Shown here: positions 26,376-37,620 of the stretch, piece after piece
How the letters are laid out: each line of letters begins with the position of its first letter
Numbering within the stretch: position 1 is the first letter of the stretch
The notes under the pieces: generated by a model
What the model was told of the DNA's origin: nothing
Seen by the model: only the letters and a program-made list of their open reading frames with translations
Databases searched by the model: none
Assembly (NCBI GenBank): GCA_028868995.1
Contig: JAGWTH010000003.1
Location: 111,952-175,951 of the forward strand
Direction of reading: 5' to 3'
DNA length: 64,000 bases
Source: Burkholderiales bacterium
GTDB lineage: Bacteria > Pseudomonadota > Gammaproteobacteria > Burkholderiales > Burkholderiaceae_C
Translations under genes and position numbers: made by a program

Positions 26376-27830
26376 TCAGCCTCCCACCATCCGGGCCGCC
26401 TGCCGGTACCAGAGGTCCAGGTCAGGCGGGATGTACAGGCCCAGCATCAGGCCCAGCCCGAGATGGGCGAACACCGGCAGCAGCGCCGGCGAATGCGCCA
26501 GCGGCCGGACCGTGGTCTCGCCGAACACCATGGGCAGGACCTTCTGGAACACCGAGGCGAAGGCCACCGCCAGCGCCAGCAGCAGCAAGGGCGTGGCCCA
26601 GGGCTGCTCGCGCATGGCGGTGGTCAGGATCAGGAACTCGCTGGCGAAGACGCCGAACGGCGGCAGGCCCAGGATCGCCAGCGAACCCAGCATCAGGCCC
26701 CAGGCGACGGTGGGACTGACCTTGATCAGGCCGCGGATGTCCTCCATCACCTGCGTGCCGGCCTTCTGGCAGGCGTGGCCGACGGCATAGAAGATGGCCG
26801 ACTTGACGAGGGAGTGCACCGTCATGTGCAGCACGCCGGCATAGCTGGCGACCGGGCCGCCCAGGCCGAACGCGAACGTGATCAGCCCCATGTGCTCGAT
26901 CGACGAATACGCGAACATGCGCTTGACGTCCTTCTGGCGCGACAGGAAGAACGCCGCCACCACCACCGACGCGAGGCCGAAGGCGATCATCAGGTGGCTG
27001 GCCAGCGTGCTGCGCAGGGCGCCGTCGGTCAGCACCTTGCAGCGCAGGACCGCGTACAGCGCCACGTTGAGCAGCAGGCCCGACAGCACGGCCGACACCG
27101 GTGTCGGACCCTCGGCATGGGCGTCGGGCAGCCAGCTGTGCAGGGGCACCAGGCCCACCTTGGTGCCGTAGCCCATGAACAGGAAGGCGAAAGCCAGCGT
27201 GATGATGTTCGGGTCCAGCCGCTGCTTCACTTCGGCCAGGTGGGTCCACAGCAGTCCGCCGCCTTGCGGCCCGAGGACGCGCTCCGAGGCCATGTACAGC
27301 AGCACGGTCCCCAGCAGCGCGAGCGCGATGCCGACGCCGCACAGGATGAAATACTTCCAGGCCGCCTCCAGGCTGGCGGCGGTGCGGTAGACGCTGACCA
27401 GCACCACGGTGGTCAGGGTCGCCGCCTCCATCGCCACCCACAGGATGCCCATGTTGTTGGTCGTCAGCGCCAGCAGCATGGTGAAGCTGAACAGCTGGTA
27501 CATGCTGTGGTACAGGCGCAGGCGCGGCGGCGTCATCTTGCCGTGGTCGCGCTCCACCCGCATGTAGGGACGCGAGAAGATGGCGGTGGTCAGCCCCACG
27601 AAGGCCGTGAGCGTGACCAGGAAGACGTTGAGCGGGTCGATGAAGAACTCGTGGTCCCAGGCGAACTGCGGCCCGCCGGAGATCACCTGCGCCGTCAGCA
27701 CGCAGGCGGCCAGGAAGGTGCCCAGGCTGAACGCGATGTTGATCCCCCCGGCCTGGTCCCGGTGCCCCACCAGGGCGAGCACCGCGCCGCCGACGACCGG
27801 GATGCCGAGAACGAGGAACAGGGGGCTCAA
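26376..27830 (-). CDS. hyfF: HyfF-like antiporter-type membrane subunit (NuoN/NuoM family)
   Basis: A 484-residue integral membrane protein of about 14 helices, related to Mrp antiporters and complex I NuoL/M/N. Key ion-path residues are conserved: Glu in ILWVAMEAATLTTV, Lys in GYGTKVGLVPLHSWLPDAH, and Lys in HSLVKSAIFYAVGHA. The DVKRMFAYSSIEHMGL segment is also typical. It should move H+ or Na+ in a hyf-like complex. It ends one base before the large-subunit start and begins 2 bp after the hyfE stop. Confidence 0.93.
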   Translation of the reverse strand: MSPLFLVLGIPVVGGAVLALVGHRDQAGGINIAFSLGTFLAACVLTAQVISGGPQFAWDHEFFIDPLNVFLVTLTAFVGLTTAIFSRPYMRVERDHGKMTPPRLRLYHSMYQLFSFTMLLALTTNNMGILWVAMEAATLTTVVLVSVYRTAASLEAAWKYFILCGVGIALALLGTVLLYMASERVLGPQGGGLLWTHLAEVKQRLDPNIITLAFAFLFMGYGTKVGLVPLHSWLPDAHAEGPTPVSAVLSGLLLNVALYAVLRCKVLTDGALRSTLASHLMIAFGLASVVVAAFFLSRQKDVKRMFAYSSIEHMGLITFAFGLGGPVASYAGVLHMTVHSLVKSAIFYAVGHACQKAGTQVMEDIRGLIKVSPTVAWGLMLGSLAILGLPPFGVFASEFLILTTAMREQPWATPLLLLALAVAFASVFQKVLPMVFGETTVRPLAHSPALLPVFAHLGLGLMLGLYIPPDLDLWYRQAARMVGG

Positions 27831-27832
27831 GT

Positions 27833-28492
27833 TCAGTCTTCCTTGAGCTGCTCGAGGTGGTGGATGTCGAGGCTGTCGAACTGCTCCCGGATCTGGAACA
27901 TGAACACGCCCAGGATCAGGATGCCCACCAGCACGTCCAGCGCGATGCCGAACTCCACGATCATCGGCATGCCGTTGGTGGCGGCCGTGGCGGCGAAGAT
28001 CAGCCCGTTTTCCATCGACAGGAAACCGATCACCTGGGGCACGGCGCGGGACCGGGTGATCATCATCATGAACGACAGCAGCACGCAGGCCAGGGCAATG
28101 CCCATCGAGCCGCCGGCGATGGAGGAGGACAGGCGCGACACCGGCAGCGCCAGGCTGAAGGAGAAGATCACCAGGGCGATGCCCGCGATCATCAGGGTCG
28201 GCACGTTGATCAGGGGCTCCACGTCCCAGCGCACGTTCAGCTTGTGGATGACGCGGTGCAGCATCCAGGGGATCAGGACCACCTTGAGGGCCAGCGTGAG
28301 TGCGGCCGAGACGTACAGGTCCGGGTGGTCGCCCGTGTATCCGAGCAGCACCGATGCCGCCACCAGCGCCGCGCCCTGCAGCGCGAACAGGTTGATCAGC
28401 GAGGCGATCCGGCGCTGCGAGATCATGGCGAACGAGAGCAGCAGGATGCCCGCGGCCAGCAGGTTGATCAGCTGGGGGATGAATCTAGCCAC
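27833..28492 (-). CDS. hyfE: HyfE-like membrane subunit
   Basis: A 219-residue membrane protein with about six to seven helices. The N-terminal MrpC/NuoK-like helices (INLLAAGILLLSFAMISQRR and onward) and a C-terminal DIHHLEQLKED tail are as in HyfE. It is a membrane-arm component of hydrogenase-4-like complexes and is absent from complex I. It overlaps the hyfC stop by 8 bp. Confidence 0.92.
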   Translation of the reverse strand: MARFIPQLINLLAAGILLLSFAMISQRRIASLINLFALQGAALVAASVLLGYTGDHPDLYVSAALTLALKVVLIPWMLHRVIHKLNVRWDVEPLINVPTLMIAGIALVIFSFSLALPVSRLSSSIAGGSMGIALACVLLSFMMMITRSRAVPQVIGFLSMENGLIFAATAATNGMPMIVEFGIALDVLVGILILGVFMFQIREQFDSLDIHHLEQLKED

Positions 28493-29441
28493 CGCCGGCT
28501 CCCAGGAGGATGGTGACCAGCAGGCCGATCACCGCGAGCATGAAGGCCGTGGCGAGGAATTCCGGCACGCGGAAGACCCGCATCTTGGCGCTGACGCTTT
28601 CCAGCCAGGCCAGCAGCGCGCCGCCGACGGCCAGCTTGAACACCAGCGCCGGCAGCGCCAGCACCAGCGCCCCCGGGTCGCCGGCCTCGGCGACGCCCCA
28701 GGGAAAGAACAGGGCCAGGCCGATGCAGGAATAGGCGAACAGCTTGAGGCTGGCGGCCCACTCCATCAAGGCCAGGTGCCGGCCCGAGTATTCGAGGATC
28801 AGCGCCTCGTGGATCATCGTCAGTTCGAGGTGCGTCGCCGGGTTGTCGACCGGGATGCGGGCGTTCTCGGCCAGCGAGACCATGGTGAACGCGACGCCGG
28901 CGAAGGCCAGGCTCGGGTAGATCGCCAGCTCGCGATGCGCGAGCGTCTCGACGATGGTGGTGAGCGAGGTCGACTTCGAGATCAGCGAGGCGCAGAAGAA
29001 CACCATCAGCAGCGCCGGCTCCGCCAGGAAACCGACGAACATCTCGCGCCGCGCGCCCAGCGTGCCGAACGCGGTGCCCACGTCCATCGCCGCCAGGCTG
29101 ACGAAGACCCGCGCCAGCGCGAACAGGCCGACCAGCGCGATCGCGTCGGCCGCCGGCGACAGCGGCAGGTCGGTCGACAGCGTGGGCACGATGGCGCTGG
29201 CCAGCACCATGCAGCCGAACACGATGTAGGGCGCCGCCCGGAACAGGGGGGAGGCGTTGTCCGCCAGCACCGAGTCCTTGTGGAACAGCTTGTGCAGCGC
29301 CCGGTAGGGCTGCACCAGCGGCGGTGCCGACTTGTTCTGCAGCCAGGCCCGGCACATGTTGACCCAGCCCGTGAGCAGGGGCGCCAGCAGCAGGGCCGCG
29401 GCGATGGCGAGCAGTTGCGAGGCGACGCCCAGGACGCTCAT
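28485..29441 (-). CDS. hyfC: HyfC-like membrane subunit (NuoH family)
   Basis: A 318-residue membrane protein of the NuoH/HycD/HyfC family, the anchor joining the peripheral redox subunits to the ion-moving arm. Typical parts are KLFHKDSVLADNASPLFRAAPY, ENARIPVDNPATHLELTMIHEA and YSGRHLALMEWAASLK. The glutamates and Asp in the ENARIPVDNPATHLELT loop are conserved. Its start overlaps the hyfB stop (ATGA). Confidence 0.94.
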   Translation of the reverse strand: MSVLGVASQLLAIAAALLLAPLLTGWVNMCRAWLQNKSAPPLVQPYRALHKLFHKDSVLADNASPLFRAAPYIVFGCMVLASAIVPTLSTDLPLSPAADAIALVGLFALARVFVSLAAMDVGTAFGTLGARREMFVGFLAEPALLMVFFCASLISKSTSLTTIVETLAHRELAIYPSLAFAGVAFTMVSLAENARIPVDNPATHLELTMIHEALILEYSGRHLALMEWAASLKLFAYSCIGLALFFPWGVAEAGDPGALVLALPALVFKLAVGGALLAWLESVSAKMRVFRVPEFLATAFMLAVIGLLVTILLGAGGG

Positions 29442-31462
29442 CGCATCACCCACAGCAGCACGCCGACCAGCGTGAGGAAGCTGTAAAGCAGGTAGACCGC
29501 GATGCGGCCCCGCTGCAGCAGGCCGATCCACCGCGAGAGGCGCTCCGTCGCGGCCGCCACCGGCAGGTAGATCCAGTGCCAGAAGTGGTCGCCGATGCTC
29601 ACCCGGTACCGGGGATGGGCGTCGAACGGCGACGGCAGCTCCCGCTCCATCAGGAACAGGGGCTCGAAGATCTGCCGGATCGGCTGGCCGAAGCCCTCGG
29701 CGGTGTCCTGCATGCGGGCGGTCTGCCACGGGAAGCCGCAATCCCAGGCCGGCGAGCGCCGCGAACGGCCGTGATAGAGCCTGCGCACCAGCACCCAGGC
29801 CAGCACCGAGCCGGCCGCCACCCCGAGCAGGAAGATGACCGGCCCGTAACTGGCGCGCTCCACCGCCACCGGGACCAGCAGCCAGCCGCCGGCGGCGACG
29901 ATGCCGCCCAGGCCGGCACCCGTGAGCTGCCGGGTCACGGGATCGATCAGGGCGATGACCTGGATCGGCAGCAACCCGAGCAGCAGGCAACCCGCCACGA
30001 GCCACAGCATGCCGAGGCGCTCCCAGGCGCCGGCGTCGTGCGCCTGGGCGAGCGCCTCCTCGCGCGGCTGGCCCAGGAAGACGACGCCGAAGAACTTGAC
30101 CATGACGTAACCCGACAAGGCCGATACCAGCGCGATCAGCGCTGCCACGACCGGGATCAGCATGTTCAGGAAGGAACTGGGCAGGCCCGGCGTGAACAGG
30201 AAGCTTTGCAGCAGGAGCCATTCCGAGACGAAGCCCGCGAGCGGCGGCAGGCCGGCGCAGGCCAGGGCGCCGACCAGGGTCAGCCAGGCGACGCGGGGCA
30301 TGTAGCGGATCAGGCCGCCCAGCTTGCCCAGGCTGCGCTGCCCGGTGGCATGCAGCACGGCGCCGGTGCCGACGAACAGCAGGCCCTTGAAGAACGCGTG
30401 GCTCGCGGCGTGGTACAGGGCGGCCGTGAGCGCCAGCGCCGCCATCGGCTTCATGCCGTAGGCCGAGAACAGCACGGCCAGGCCGATGCCGGCGAACAGC
30501 AGGCCGATGTTGTCGATCGACGAATAGGCCAGCAGCCGCTTCATGTCCACCTGGGCGGCGGAGAAGACCACGCCGAGCAGCGCGCTGGCCAGCCCCAGCC
30601 CGAGCAGCACGACGCCCCACCACCAGACCTGCACGTGCAGCAGGTCGAACGTCACCCGCAGCATGCCGTAGACGGCAGTCTTGAGCATCACCCCGCTCAT
30701 GAGCGCGGAGACCGGCGACGGGGCGGCCGGATGGGCCTCTGGCAACCAGACGTGCAGCGGCACGAGGCCGGCCTTGGCCCCGAACCCGAGCAGCGCCAGC
30801 AGGAAGGCCACCGAGGCCCAGAACGGGGTGTGCGGCTGGGCCCGCATGTTGGCGAAGGTGTAGTCGCCCGTGTTGGCCTGCAGGACGCCGAAGCACAGGA
30901 GGATGGCCAGGGCGCCGATGTGCGCGATCAGCAGGTAGAGATAGCCGGCGCTGCGGATCTCGCGGCTGCGATGGTTCGCGATCACCAGGAAGAACGAAGA
31001 CAGGGCCATCGTCTCCCACATCACCATGAACGCATAGGCGTCGTCGGCGAGCACGACCAGCGCCATGCTGGCCAGGAACACGTGGTACTCCAGGCACAGC
31101 AGGCCGGGCGGCGTGCCCTCGCCCTTGCGGAAATAACCCGCGGCGAAGGCCGAAACCCCGGCCGACGCCGCGGCGATCACCATCAGGAAGAACGCCGACA
31201 GGCTGTCCAGGCGCAGGTGGAAGGGCAGCCCGGGCAGGCCCAGCGGCAAGGTCGCCACTTCGGGCGTGCCGAAGGCCGCGCTCAGGGCCAGCCCGAACAG
31301 CGCCAGGGCGATCACTCCCCCCATCGGGAACAGGACCCGGGCCACCAGGGCCAGCCGGCGCAGGGCCAGCAAGCCCAGCAGGCCGACCAGCAGCCAGGCC
31401 GCAATGGCCACCAGCACCCAGTCCAGACGGATCCACGAAGCCGGCGCGGGGAGCTGGCTCAT
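29438..31462 (-). CDS. hyfB: HyfB-like antiporter-type membrane subunit (NuoL family)
   Basis: A 674-residue integral membrane protein, first gene of the operon. The antiporter core (about 70-480) keeps Glu in FMVMWETMALSSFF, Lys in FGAKAGLVPLHVWLPEAH, and Lys in ASHAFFKGLLFVGTGAV. A further C-terminal region (about 550-674) with WDCGFPWQTARMQDTAEGF is characteristic of HyfB and HycC. The start MSQLPAPASWIRLDW was chosen; the frame is open further upstream without support. An 18-bp inverted repeat lies 84 bp upstream. Confidence 0.93.
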   Translation of the reverse strand: MSQLPAPASWIRLDWVLVAIAAWLLVGLLGLLALRRLALVARVLFPMGGVIALALFGLALSAAFGTPEVATLPLGLPGLPFHLRLDSLSAFFLMVIAAASAGVSAFAAGYFRKGEGTPPGLLCLEYHVFLASMALVVLADDAYAFMVMWETMALSSFFLVIANHRSREIRSAGYLYLLIAHIGALAILLCFGVLQANTGDYTFANMRAQPHTPFWASVAFLLALLGFGAKAGLVPLHVWLPEAHPAAPSPVSALMSGVMLKTAVYGMLRVTFDLLHVQVWWWGVVLLGLGLASALLGVVFSAAQVDMKRLLAYSSIDNIGLLFAGIGLAVLFSAYGMKPMAALALTAALYHAASHAFFKGLLFVGTGAVLHATGQRSLGKLGGLIRYMPRVAWLTLVGALACAGLPPLAGFVSEWLLLQSFLFTPGLPSSFLNMLIPVVAALIALVSALSGYVMVKFFGVVFLGQPREEALAQAHDAGAWERLGMLWLVAGCLLLGLLPIQVIALIDPVTRQLTGAGLGGIVAAGGWLLVPVAVERASYGPVIFLLGVAAGSVLAWVLVRRLYHGRSRRSPAWDCGFPWQTARMQDTAEGFGQPIRQIFEPLFLMERELPSPFDAHPRYRVSIGDHFWHWIYLPVAAATERLSRWIGLLQRGRIAVYLLYSFLTLVGVLLWVMR

Positions 31463-31545
31463 GAGCCCGGTCTGGCGGTAGAACGGTCCATCGTCAGCGA
31501 AGTGTAAGCCGTCGCGGCCGGGCAGTGGCTCGACGCCTGCGCCCG

Positions 31546-31563
31546 GCTTGACGTTCGTCAAGC
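31546..31563. promoter_or_regulatory. Candidate operator between hyf-like and efflux operons
   Basis: GCTTGACG-TT-CGTCAAGC, a perfect 8-bp dyad with 2-nt centre, sits in the 161-bp divergent gap between hyfB and the HlyD-like gene. Each arm contains TTGACG, which could serve as a -35 for either direction, but no matching -10 is clear. The rest of the gap shows nothing else definite. Confidence 0.45.
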
Positions 31564-31623
31564 GAGGGGGCGCACCGCCCGGCATCCTGCGGTGAGGACG
31601 CGGCGGGCGCGTCGGGTTTCACC

Positions 31624-32883
31624 ATGCCTGGAATGCAAAATTTGAAAGAGGGACTGCATGCCCTGCGGCGGCATGCCGCATGGGTGCTGGGCGCCCTGCT
31701 GGTGCTCGCGGTCACCTCGCTGGCCGCACCACGGGTGCTGTGGGGCCCGGAGGTGCCCGTGCTGGAGGTCGTGCGGCGCGACTTCGTGCAGACCGTGGTG
31801 GCCAGCGGGCGGGTGGAGACGCCGCACCGCGCCGACGTCGGCGTGCAGGTCACCGGCACGGTGGTCGCCGTTCCCGTGGCGGAAGGCCAGAAGGTCGCGG
31901 CCGGCACGCCGCTGATCGAGCTGGAATCGACCGAGGCCCGGGCCACCCTGGCCCAGGCGGAGCTGGCCGTGACGCAGGCCGAGGCGCGCGTGCGCCAGGT
32001 GCGCGAGGTGGACGCGCCCAACGGGGAACAGGCCGTGCGCCAGGCGCAGGCGAACTACGACGTGGCGGACCGCACGCTCCAGCGCAACCGCGACCTGTTC
32101 GCCAAGCAGTTCATCGGCCAGGCGGCCCTGGACGACTCCGAGCGCGCCGCCTATGTCGCCCAGGCCATCCTGCGCACCGCGCAGCAGCAGCTCGCCAGCT
32201 CCCGGCCCGGCGGCAGCAACGCGGTGGCGGCCGATGCGGCGCTGGCCCAGGCCCGCGCCGCCGCGGACGCGGCGCGCGCCCGCCTGCGCTACACGCGCGT
32301 GCTCGCGCCCGTGTCGGGCACGCTGATCGCGCGCAACGTGGAACCCGGCGACGTCGTGCAGCCCGGCAAGGCGCTGATGACGCTGTCGCCCGACGGCGCG
32401 ACGCAGCTGGTGGTGCAGATCGACGAGAAGAACCTCAAGCTGCTGCGCGAAGGCCAGCAGGCCCTGGCCTCGGCGGACGCCTATCCCGACCAGCGCTTTG
32501 CCGCGCAGCTGGCCTACATCAACCCCGGCGTCGACGCGCAGCGCGGCTCGGTGGAGGTCAAGCTGGCCGTGCCGCAGCCGCCCGCCTACCTGCGCCAGGA
32601 CATGACCGTGTCGGTCGACGTGGAGGTGGCGCGCCGGCCGGCCGCCGTGCTGGTGTCGGCCGAGGCACTGCGCGACGCCGACACCGCCCATCCCTGGGTG
32701 CTGCGGGTGGAGGACGGCCATGCCCGCCGCCGGCCGGTGCAGCTGGGGCTGCGCTCGCGCGGCTGGTGCGAGGTGCTGGGCGGCCTGGCGCCCGGCGACC
32801 GGGTGGTGCCCACCGCCGGCACCGCCGCCCTGCAGGTGACCGTTGGCAGCAAGCTGCGTGCGCAGGTGCGCCAGGATCCCTGA
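31624..32883 (+). CDS. HlyD/MacA-family periplasmic adaptor subunit
   Basis: A 419-residue membrane fusion protein. An N-terminal membrane anchor (about 18-36) is followed by a lipoyl half-domain ([27 protein letters not shown]), a long alpha-helical hairpin (about 105-215), the second lipoyl half ([21 protein letters not shown]), and beta-barrel and membrane-proximal domains. It would link an ABC permease to the periplasm. It is followed at 2 bp by the permease and then the ATPase. An internal ATG nine bases on is an alternative start. Confidence 0.92.
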   Translation: MPGMQNLKEGLHALRRHAAWVLGALLVLAVTSLAAPRVLWGPEVPVLEVVRRDFVQTVVASGRVETPHRADVGVQVTGTVVAVPVAEGQKVAAGTPLIELESTEARATLAQAELAVTQAEARVRQVREVDAPNGEQAVRQAQANYDVADRTLQRNRDLFAKQFIGQAALDDSERAAYVAQAILRTAQQQLASSRPGGSNAVAADAALAQARAAADAARARLRYTRVLAPVSGTLIARNVEPGDVVQPGKALMTLSPDGATQLVVQIDEKNLKLLREGQQALASADAYPDQRFAAQLAYINPGVDAQRGSVEVKLAVPQPPAYLRQDMTVSVDVEVARRPAAVLVSAEALRDADTAHPWVLRVEDGHARRRPVQLGLRSRGWCEVLGGLAPGDRVVPTAGTAALQVTVGSKLRAQVRQDP

Positions 32884-32885
32884 CG

Positions 32886-34138
<1,253 letters not shown>

Positions 34139-34142
<4 letters not shown>

Positions 34143-34840
34143 CGGCCTTGGAGAACACCGCAACCCCGGTCGTGCGCCTGAGCGGCATCCGCAAGTCCTT
34201 CAACGTCGGCGAGCCGAACGAGACCGAGGTGCTGCACGGCGTGGACCTCACGCTGGAGCGGGGCCGGTTCGTCGCGGTGATGGGGCCGTCCGGCTCGGGC
34301 AAGAGCACGCTGTTGAACATCGTGGGCCTGCTGGACCGGCCCACGGCCGGCAGCCTGGAGATCCAGGGCCGGGAGACGACCCGCCTGGACGAGGCGGCGC
34401 TCACCCGCCTGCGGGGCCACACCATCGGCTTCGTCTTCCAGTACCACCACCTGATCAACGCCTTCAGCGCGCTGGAGAACGTGATGATGCCGATCCTGGG
34501 GGCGCAGGGCTTCGCCAGCGGGGAGGCCACCCGGCGGGCGGCGGACCTGATCGCCCGCGTCGGCCTGGCCCCCTGGGCCGCCCAGCCGGCCGGCCGCCTG
34601 TCCGGGGGCCAGCAGCAGCGGGTGGCCGTGGCCCGCGCCCTGGCCATGAACCCGGCCCTGCTGCTGGCCGACGAGCCCACCGGCAACCTGGACACCCACA
34701 GCGCCGACGTGGTGTTCGGGCTGCTGCGCGACGTGAGCCGCGAGCAGGGCACCAGCGTGCTGTTCGTCACCCACAACCCGGCGCTCGCGCAGCGCTGCGA
34801 CAGCATCCTGCAGGTGGTCGACGGCCGGATCGTGGCCTGA
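34139..34840 (+). CDS. MacB/LolD-type ABC transporter ATP-binding protein
   Basis: A 233-residue ATPase. Walker [11 protein letters not shown]-loop FVFQYHHLI, signature [15 protein letters not shown], Walker [12 protein letters not shown] and the H-loop FVTHN are intact. It completes an adaptor-permease-ATPase efflux operon resembling DevBCA or MacAB. No outer membrane channel gene is present, so a TolC-like protein elsewhere would be needed. Confidence 0.95.
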
Positions 34841-34888
34841 ACCCCTTTCCGGCAGGGGCCCGGGCGGAAGCCCTAAAATCCGCGGACC

Positions 34889-35116
34889 ATGTCCCTCCTG
34901 CTCCGCATCTTCCGCCGTCCGGACTACCGGTCCGAGGTCACGCAGTTCATCGACCAGATGAAGGAAAGCAAGCCCGACCTGGAGGCGAAGCAGCGCGCCG
35001 GCCGGGCCCTGCTGTGGGACAAGAACCTGGACCGCGAGGCGCTGGCCGAGTGGCAGCAGGCCCGGGTGCCGCAGAAGCCGTACGTGTACGGCGACGACCC
35101 GCGCCACCCGCGCTGA
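34889..35116 (+). CDS. DUF3460 family protein
   Basis: A 75-residue basic protein (MSLLLRIFRRPDYRSEVTQFIDQ start, KPYVYGDDPRHPR end) that matches DUF3460, a short family confined to betaproteobacteria with no known role. It is first in an apparent DUF3460-scpA-nadB run. A TAAAAT -10-like element lies about 10-15 bp before the start. Confidence 0.85.
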   Translation: MSLLLRIFRRPDYRSEVTQFIDQMKESKPDLEAKQRAGRALLWDKNLDREALAEWQQARVPQKPYVYGDDPRHPR

Positions 35117-35141
35117 CCCGCCCCGCCCCTCGCCCCGCCGC

Positions 35142-36002
35142 ATGGACAGCAGCGACACCGCCTTGCCCGAGCTGCCGCAACAGCCGGCGGCCGAGGCCAA
35201 CGGCCTGCCCGAGGTGGTGGACCAGGTGGCGCTCGCCCGCCTGTACGGCGAGCCGCTGTTCGCGTTGCCGCAGGACCTGTACATCCCCCCGGACGCCCTG
35301 GAGGTGTTCCTGGAGGCCTTCGAGGGGCCGCTGGACCTGCTGCTGTACCTGATCCGCAAGCAGAACTTCAACATCCTCGACATCCCGATGGCGGCGGTGA
35401 CCCGCCAGTACCTGCAGTACGTCGAAGAGATCCGCGAGCGCAACCTGGAGCTGGCCGCCGAATACCTGCTGATGGCGGCGATGCTCATCGAGATCAAGTC
35501 GCGCATGCTGCTGCCGCCGAAGAAGGTGGCGGAGGGCGAGGAGCCCGAGGACCCGCGCGCCGAGCTGGTGCGCCGCCTGCTCGAATACGAGCAGATGAAG
35601 GCCGCGGCCTTCCACCTCAACGAGATGCCGCAGATCGGCCGCGACGTGCTGCGCGCCCAGGTGTTCATCGAGCAGTCGCTGCAGCCGCGCTTCCCCGACG
35701 TGAACGTGGCGGACCTGCAGGAGGCCTGGCGCGACATCCTGCGGCGGGCCACGCTGGTGCAGCACCACAAGATCACCCGCGAGGAGCTGTCCGTGCGCGA
35801 GCACATGAGCCTGGTGCTCAAGAAGCTGCAGGGACGGCGCTTCGTGGAGTTCGAGCAGCTGTTCGACCCGTCCAAGGGGGTGCCGGTGCTGATCGTCACC
35901 TTCATCGCCATGCTGGAGCTGGCGAAGGAGACGCTGATCGAGCTCACCCAGGCCGAGGCCTACGCCCCGATCTACGTCCGCCTCGCCTACCAGCCCGCAT
36001 AA
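35142..36002 (+). CDS. scpA: Segregation and condensation protein A
   Basis: A 286-residue kleisin of the SMC-ScpAB condensin complex, acting in chromosome segregation. Conserved parts are [40 protein letters not shown] and [16 protein letters not shown]. The C-terminal winged-helix region ends in [16 protein letters not shown]. It has a longer N-terminal extension (about 45 residues) than the typical protein, as is usual in Burkholderiales. No scpB lies next to it. Confidence 0.96.
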   Translation: MDSSDTALPELPQQPAAEANGLPEVVDQVALARLYGEPLFALPQDLYIPPDALEVFLEAFEGPLDLLLYLIRKQNFNILDIPMAAVTRQYLQYVEEIRERNLELAAEYLLMAAMLIEIKSRMLLPPKKVAEGEEPEDPRAELVRRLLEYEQMKAAAFHLNEMPQIGRDVLRAQVFIEQSLQPRFPDVNVADLQEAWRDILRRATLVQHHKITREELSVREHMSLVLKKLQGRRFVEFEQLFDPSKGVPVLIVTFIAMLELAKETLIELTQAEAYAPIYVRLAYQPA

Positions 36003-36027
36003 CAACAAGCTTCCCCGAGAGGGCGCC

Positions 36028-37608
36028 TTGAACCCATTCCAGACTCGCGATTTCGACGTGCTGATCGTCGGCAGCGGCCTTGCCGGCCTGTCCGCCGCGC
36101 TGCACCTGGCGCCCACGCACCGCGTGGCCGTGCTCACCAAGCGCTCCATGAGCGACGGCTCCAGCGGCTGGGCCCAGGGCGGCATCGCCGCCGTGATGGA
36201 CAAGGCCGACAGCTTCGACAGCCACGTCAACGACACCGTCATCGCCGGCGCCGGCCTGAACGACCCCGCCGCCACCCGCTTCGTGGTGGAGCACGCGCCA
36301 GAGAGCGTGGACTGGCTGCGCGGCCTGGGCGTGCCCTTCTCCCAGGAGGACGGCCACCTGCACCTCACGCGCGAGGGCGGCCACAGCGCCCGGCGCATCG
36401 TGCACGTCACCGACGCCACCGGCGCGGCCGTGCAGCAGACGCTGATCCAGCGCGTGCGGCACACGCCCAACATCACGGTGTTCGAGCGCCACATGCTGGT
36501 GGACGTGATCACTTCGGCCAAGCTGGGCCAGCCCGGGGCGAACCGCTGCCTGGGGCTGTACGCGCTGGACGAGGCGACCGACCAGGTCGTCACCTTCCGC
36601 GCCCCGCACACCATCCTGGCCACCGGCGGCGCCGGCAAGGTCTACCTGTACACGACCAACCCCGACACCGCCACCGGCGACGGCATCGCCGCCGCCTGGC
36701 GCGCCGGCTGCCGGGTGACGAACATGGAGTTCATCCAGTTCCACCCGACCTGCCTGTACCACCCGCACGTCAAGAACTTCCTGATCTCCGAAGCCGTGCG
36801 AGGCGAGGGCGGCCGGCTGCTGCTGCCCGACGGCACGCGCTTCATGCCCGCGCACGACCCGCGCGGCGAGCTGGCGCCGCGCGACGTGGTGGCGCGCGCG
36901 ATCGACTTCGAGATGAAGAAGCACGGCCTGGACTGCGTGCACCTGGACATCTCGCACCAGCCCGCGGAGTTCATCCACGAACACTTCCCCAACATCCACG
37001 CGCGCTGCCTGGAGCTGGGCATCGACATCACGCGCGAGCCGATCCCGGTGGTTCCCGCCGCCCACTACACCTGCGGCGGCGTCCACACCGACCTCGCGGG
37101 CCGCACCGACCTGGCGGGCCTGTACGCGATCGGCGAGACGGCCTACACCGGCCTGCACGGCGCCAACCGGCTGGCCAGCAACTCGCTGGTGGAATGCATG
37201 GTGTTCGCGCGCTCGGCCGCGACCGACATCCTCGCCACGCCCCTGCCGCCGGCGCCGCCGCTGCCGGCCTGGGACGACAGCCGCGTCACCGACGCCGACG
37301 AGATGGTGGTGGTGTCGCACAACTGGGACGAGCTGCGCCGCTTCATGTGGGACTACGTGGGGATCGTGCGCACCAACAAGCGCCTGGACCGCGCGGCCCA
37401 CCGCGTGAAGCTGCTGCAGCAGGAGATCCAGGAGTTCTACGGCGCCTTCCACGTCACGACCGACCTGCTGGAGCTGCGCAACCTGGTGACCGTGGCCGAC
37501 CTGATCGTGCGCTCGGCGCAGTCCCGCCACGAGAGCCGCGGCCTGCACTTCAGCCGCGACTACCCGCAGATGGCCGCCGAGGCGGTGCCGACGACGCTGA
37601 AGCCCTGA
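36028..37608 (+). CDS. nadB: L-aspartate oxidase
   Basis: A 526-residue flavoprotein oxidising aspartate to iminoaspartate in de novo NAD synthesis. The FAD dinucleotide-binding motif [18 protein letters not shown] is at the N-terminus. Family segments [24 protein letters not shown] and [15 protein letters not shown] are present, together with the C-terminal helical domain. The start is TTG (36028-36030), the only one that gives the full FAD motif, preceded by a purine-rich GAGAGGG. It is convergent with nadA, 12 bp apart; TGAAGCC/GGCTTCA arms overlap both ends. Confidence 0.96.
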   Translation: MNPFQTRDFDVLIVGSGLAGLSAALHLAPTHRVAVLTKRSMSDGSSGWAQGGIAAVMDKADSFDSHVNDTVIAGAGLNDPAATRFVVEHAPESVDWLRGLGVPFSQEDGHLHLTREGGHSARRIVHVTDATGAAVQQTLIQRVRHTPNITVFERHMLVDVITSAKLGQPGANRCLGLYALDEATDQVVTFRAPHTILATGGAGKVYLYTTNPDTATGDGIAAAWRAGCRVTNMEFIQFHPTCLYHPHVKNFLISEAVRGEGGRLLLPDGTRFMPAHDPRGELAPRDVVARAIDFEMKKHGLDCVHLDISHQPAEFIHEHFPNIHARCLELGIDITREPIPVVPAAHYTCGGVHTDLAGRTDLAGLYAIGETAYTGLHGANRLASNSLVECMVFARSAATDILATPLPPAPPLPAWDDSRVTDADEMVVVSHNWDELRRFMWDYVGIVRTNKRLDRAAHRVKLLQQEIQEFYGAFHVTTDLLELRNLVTVADLIVRSAQSRHESRGLHFSRDYPQMAAEAVPTTLKP

Positions 37609-37620
37609 GGCTGCGCGGCT

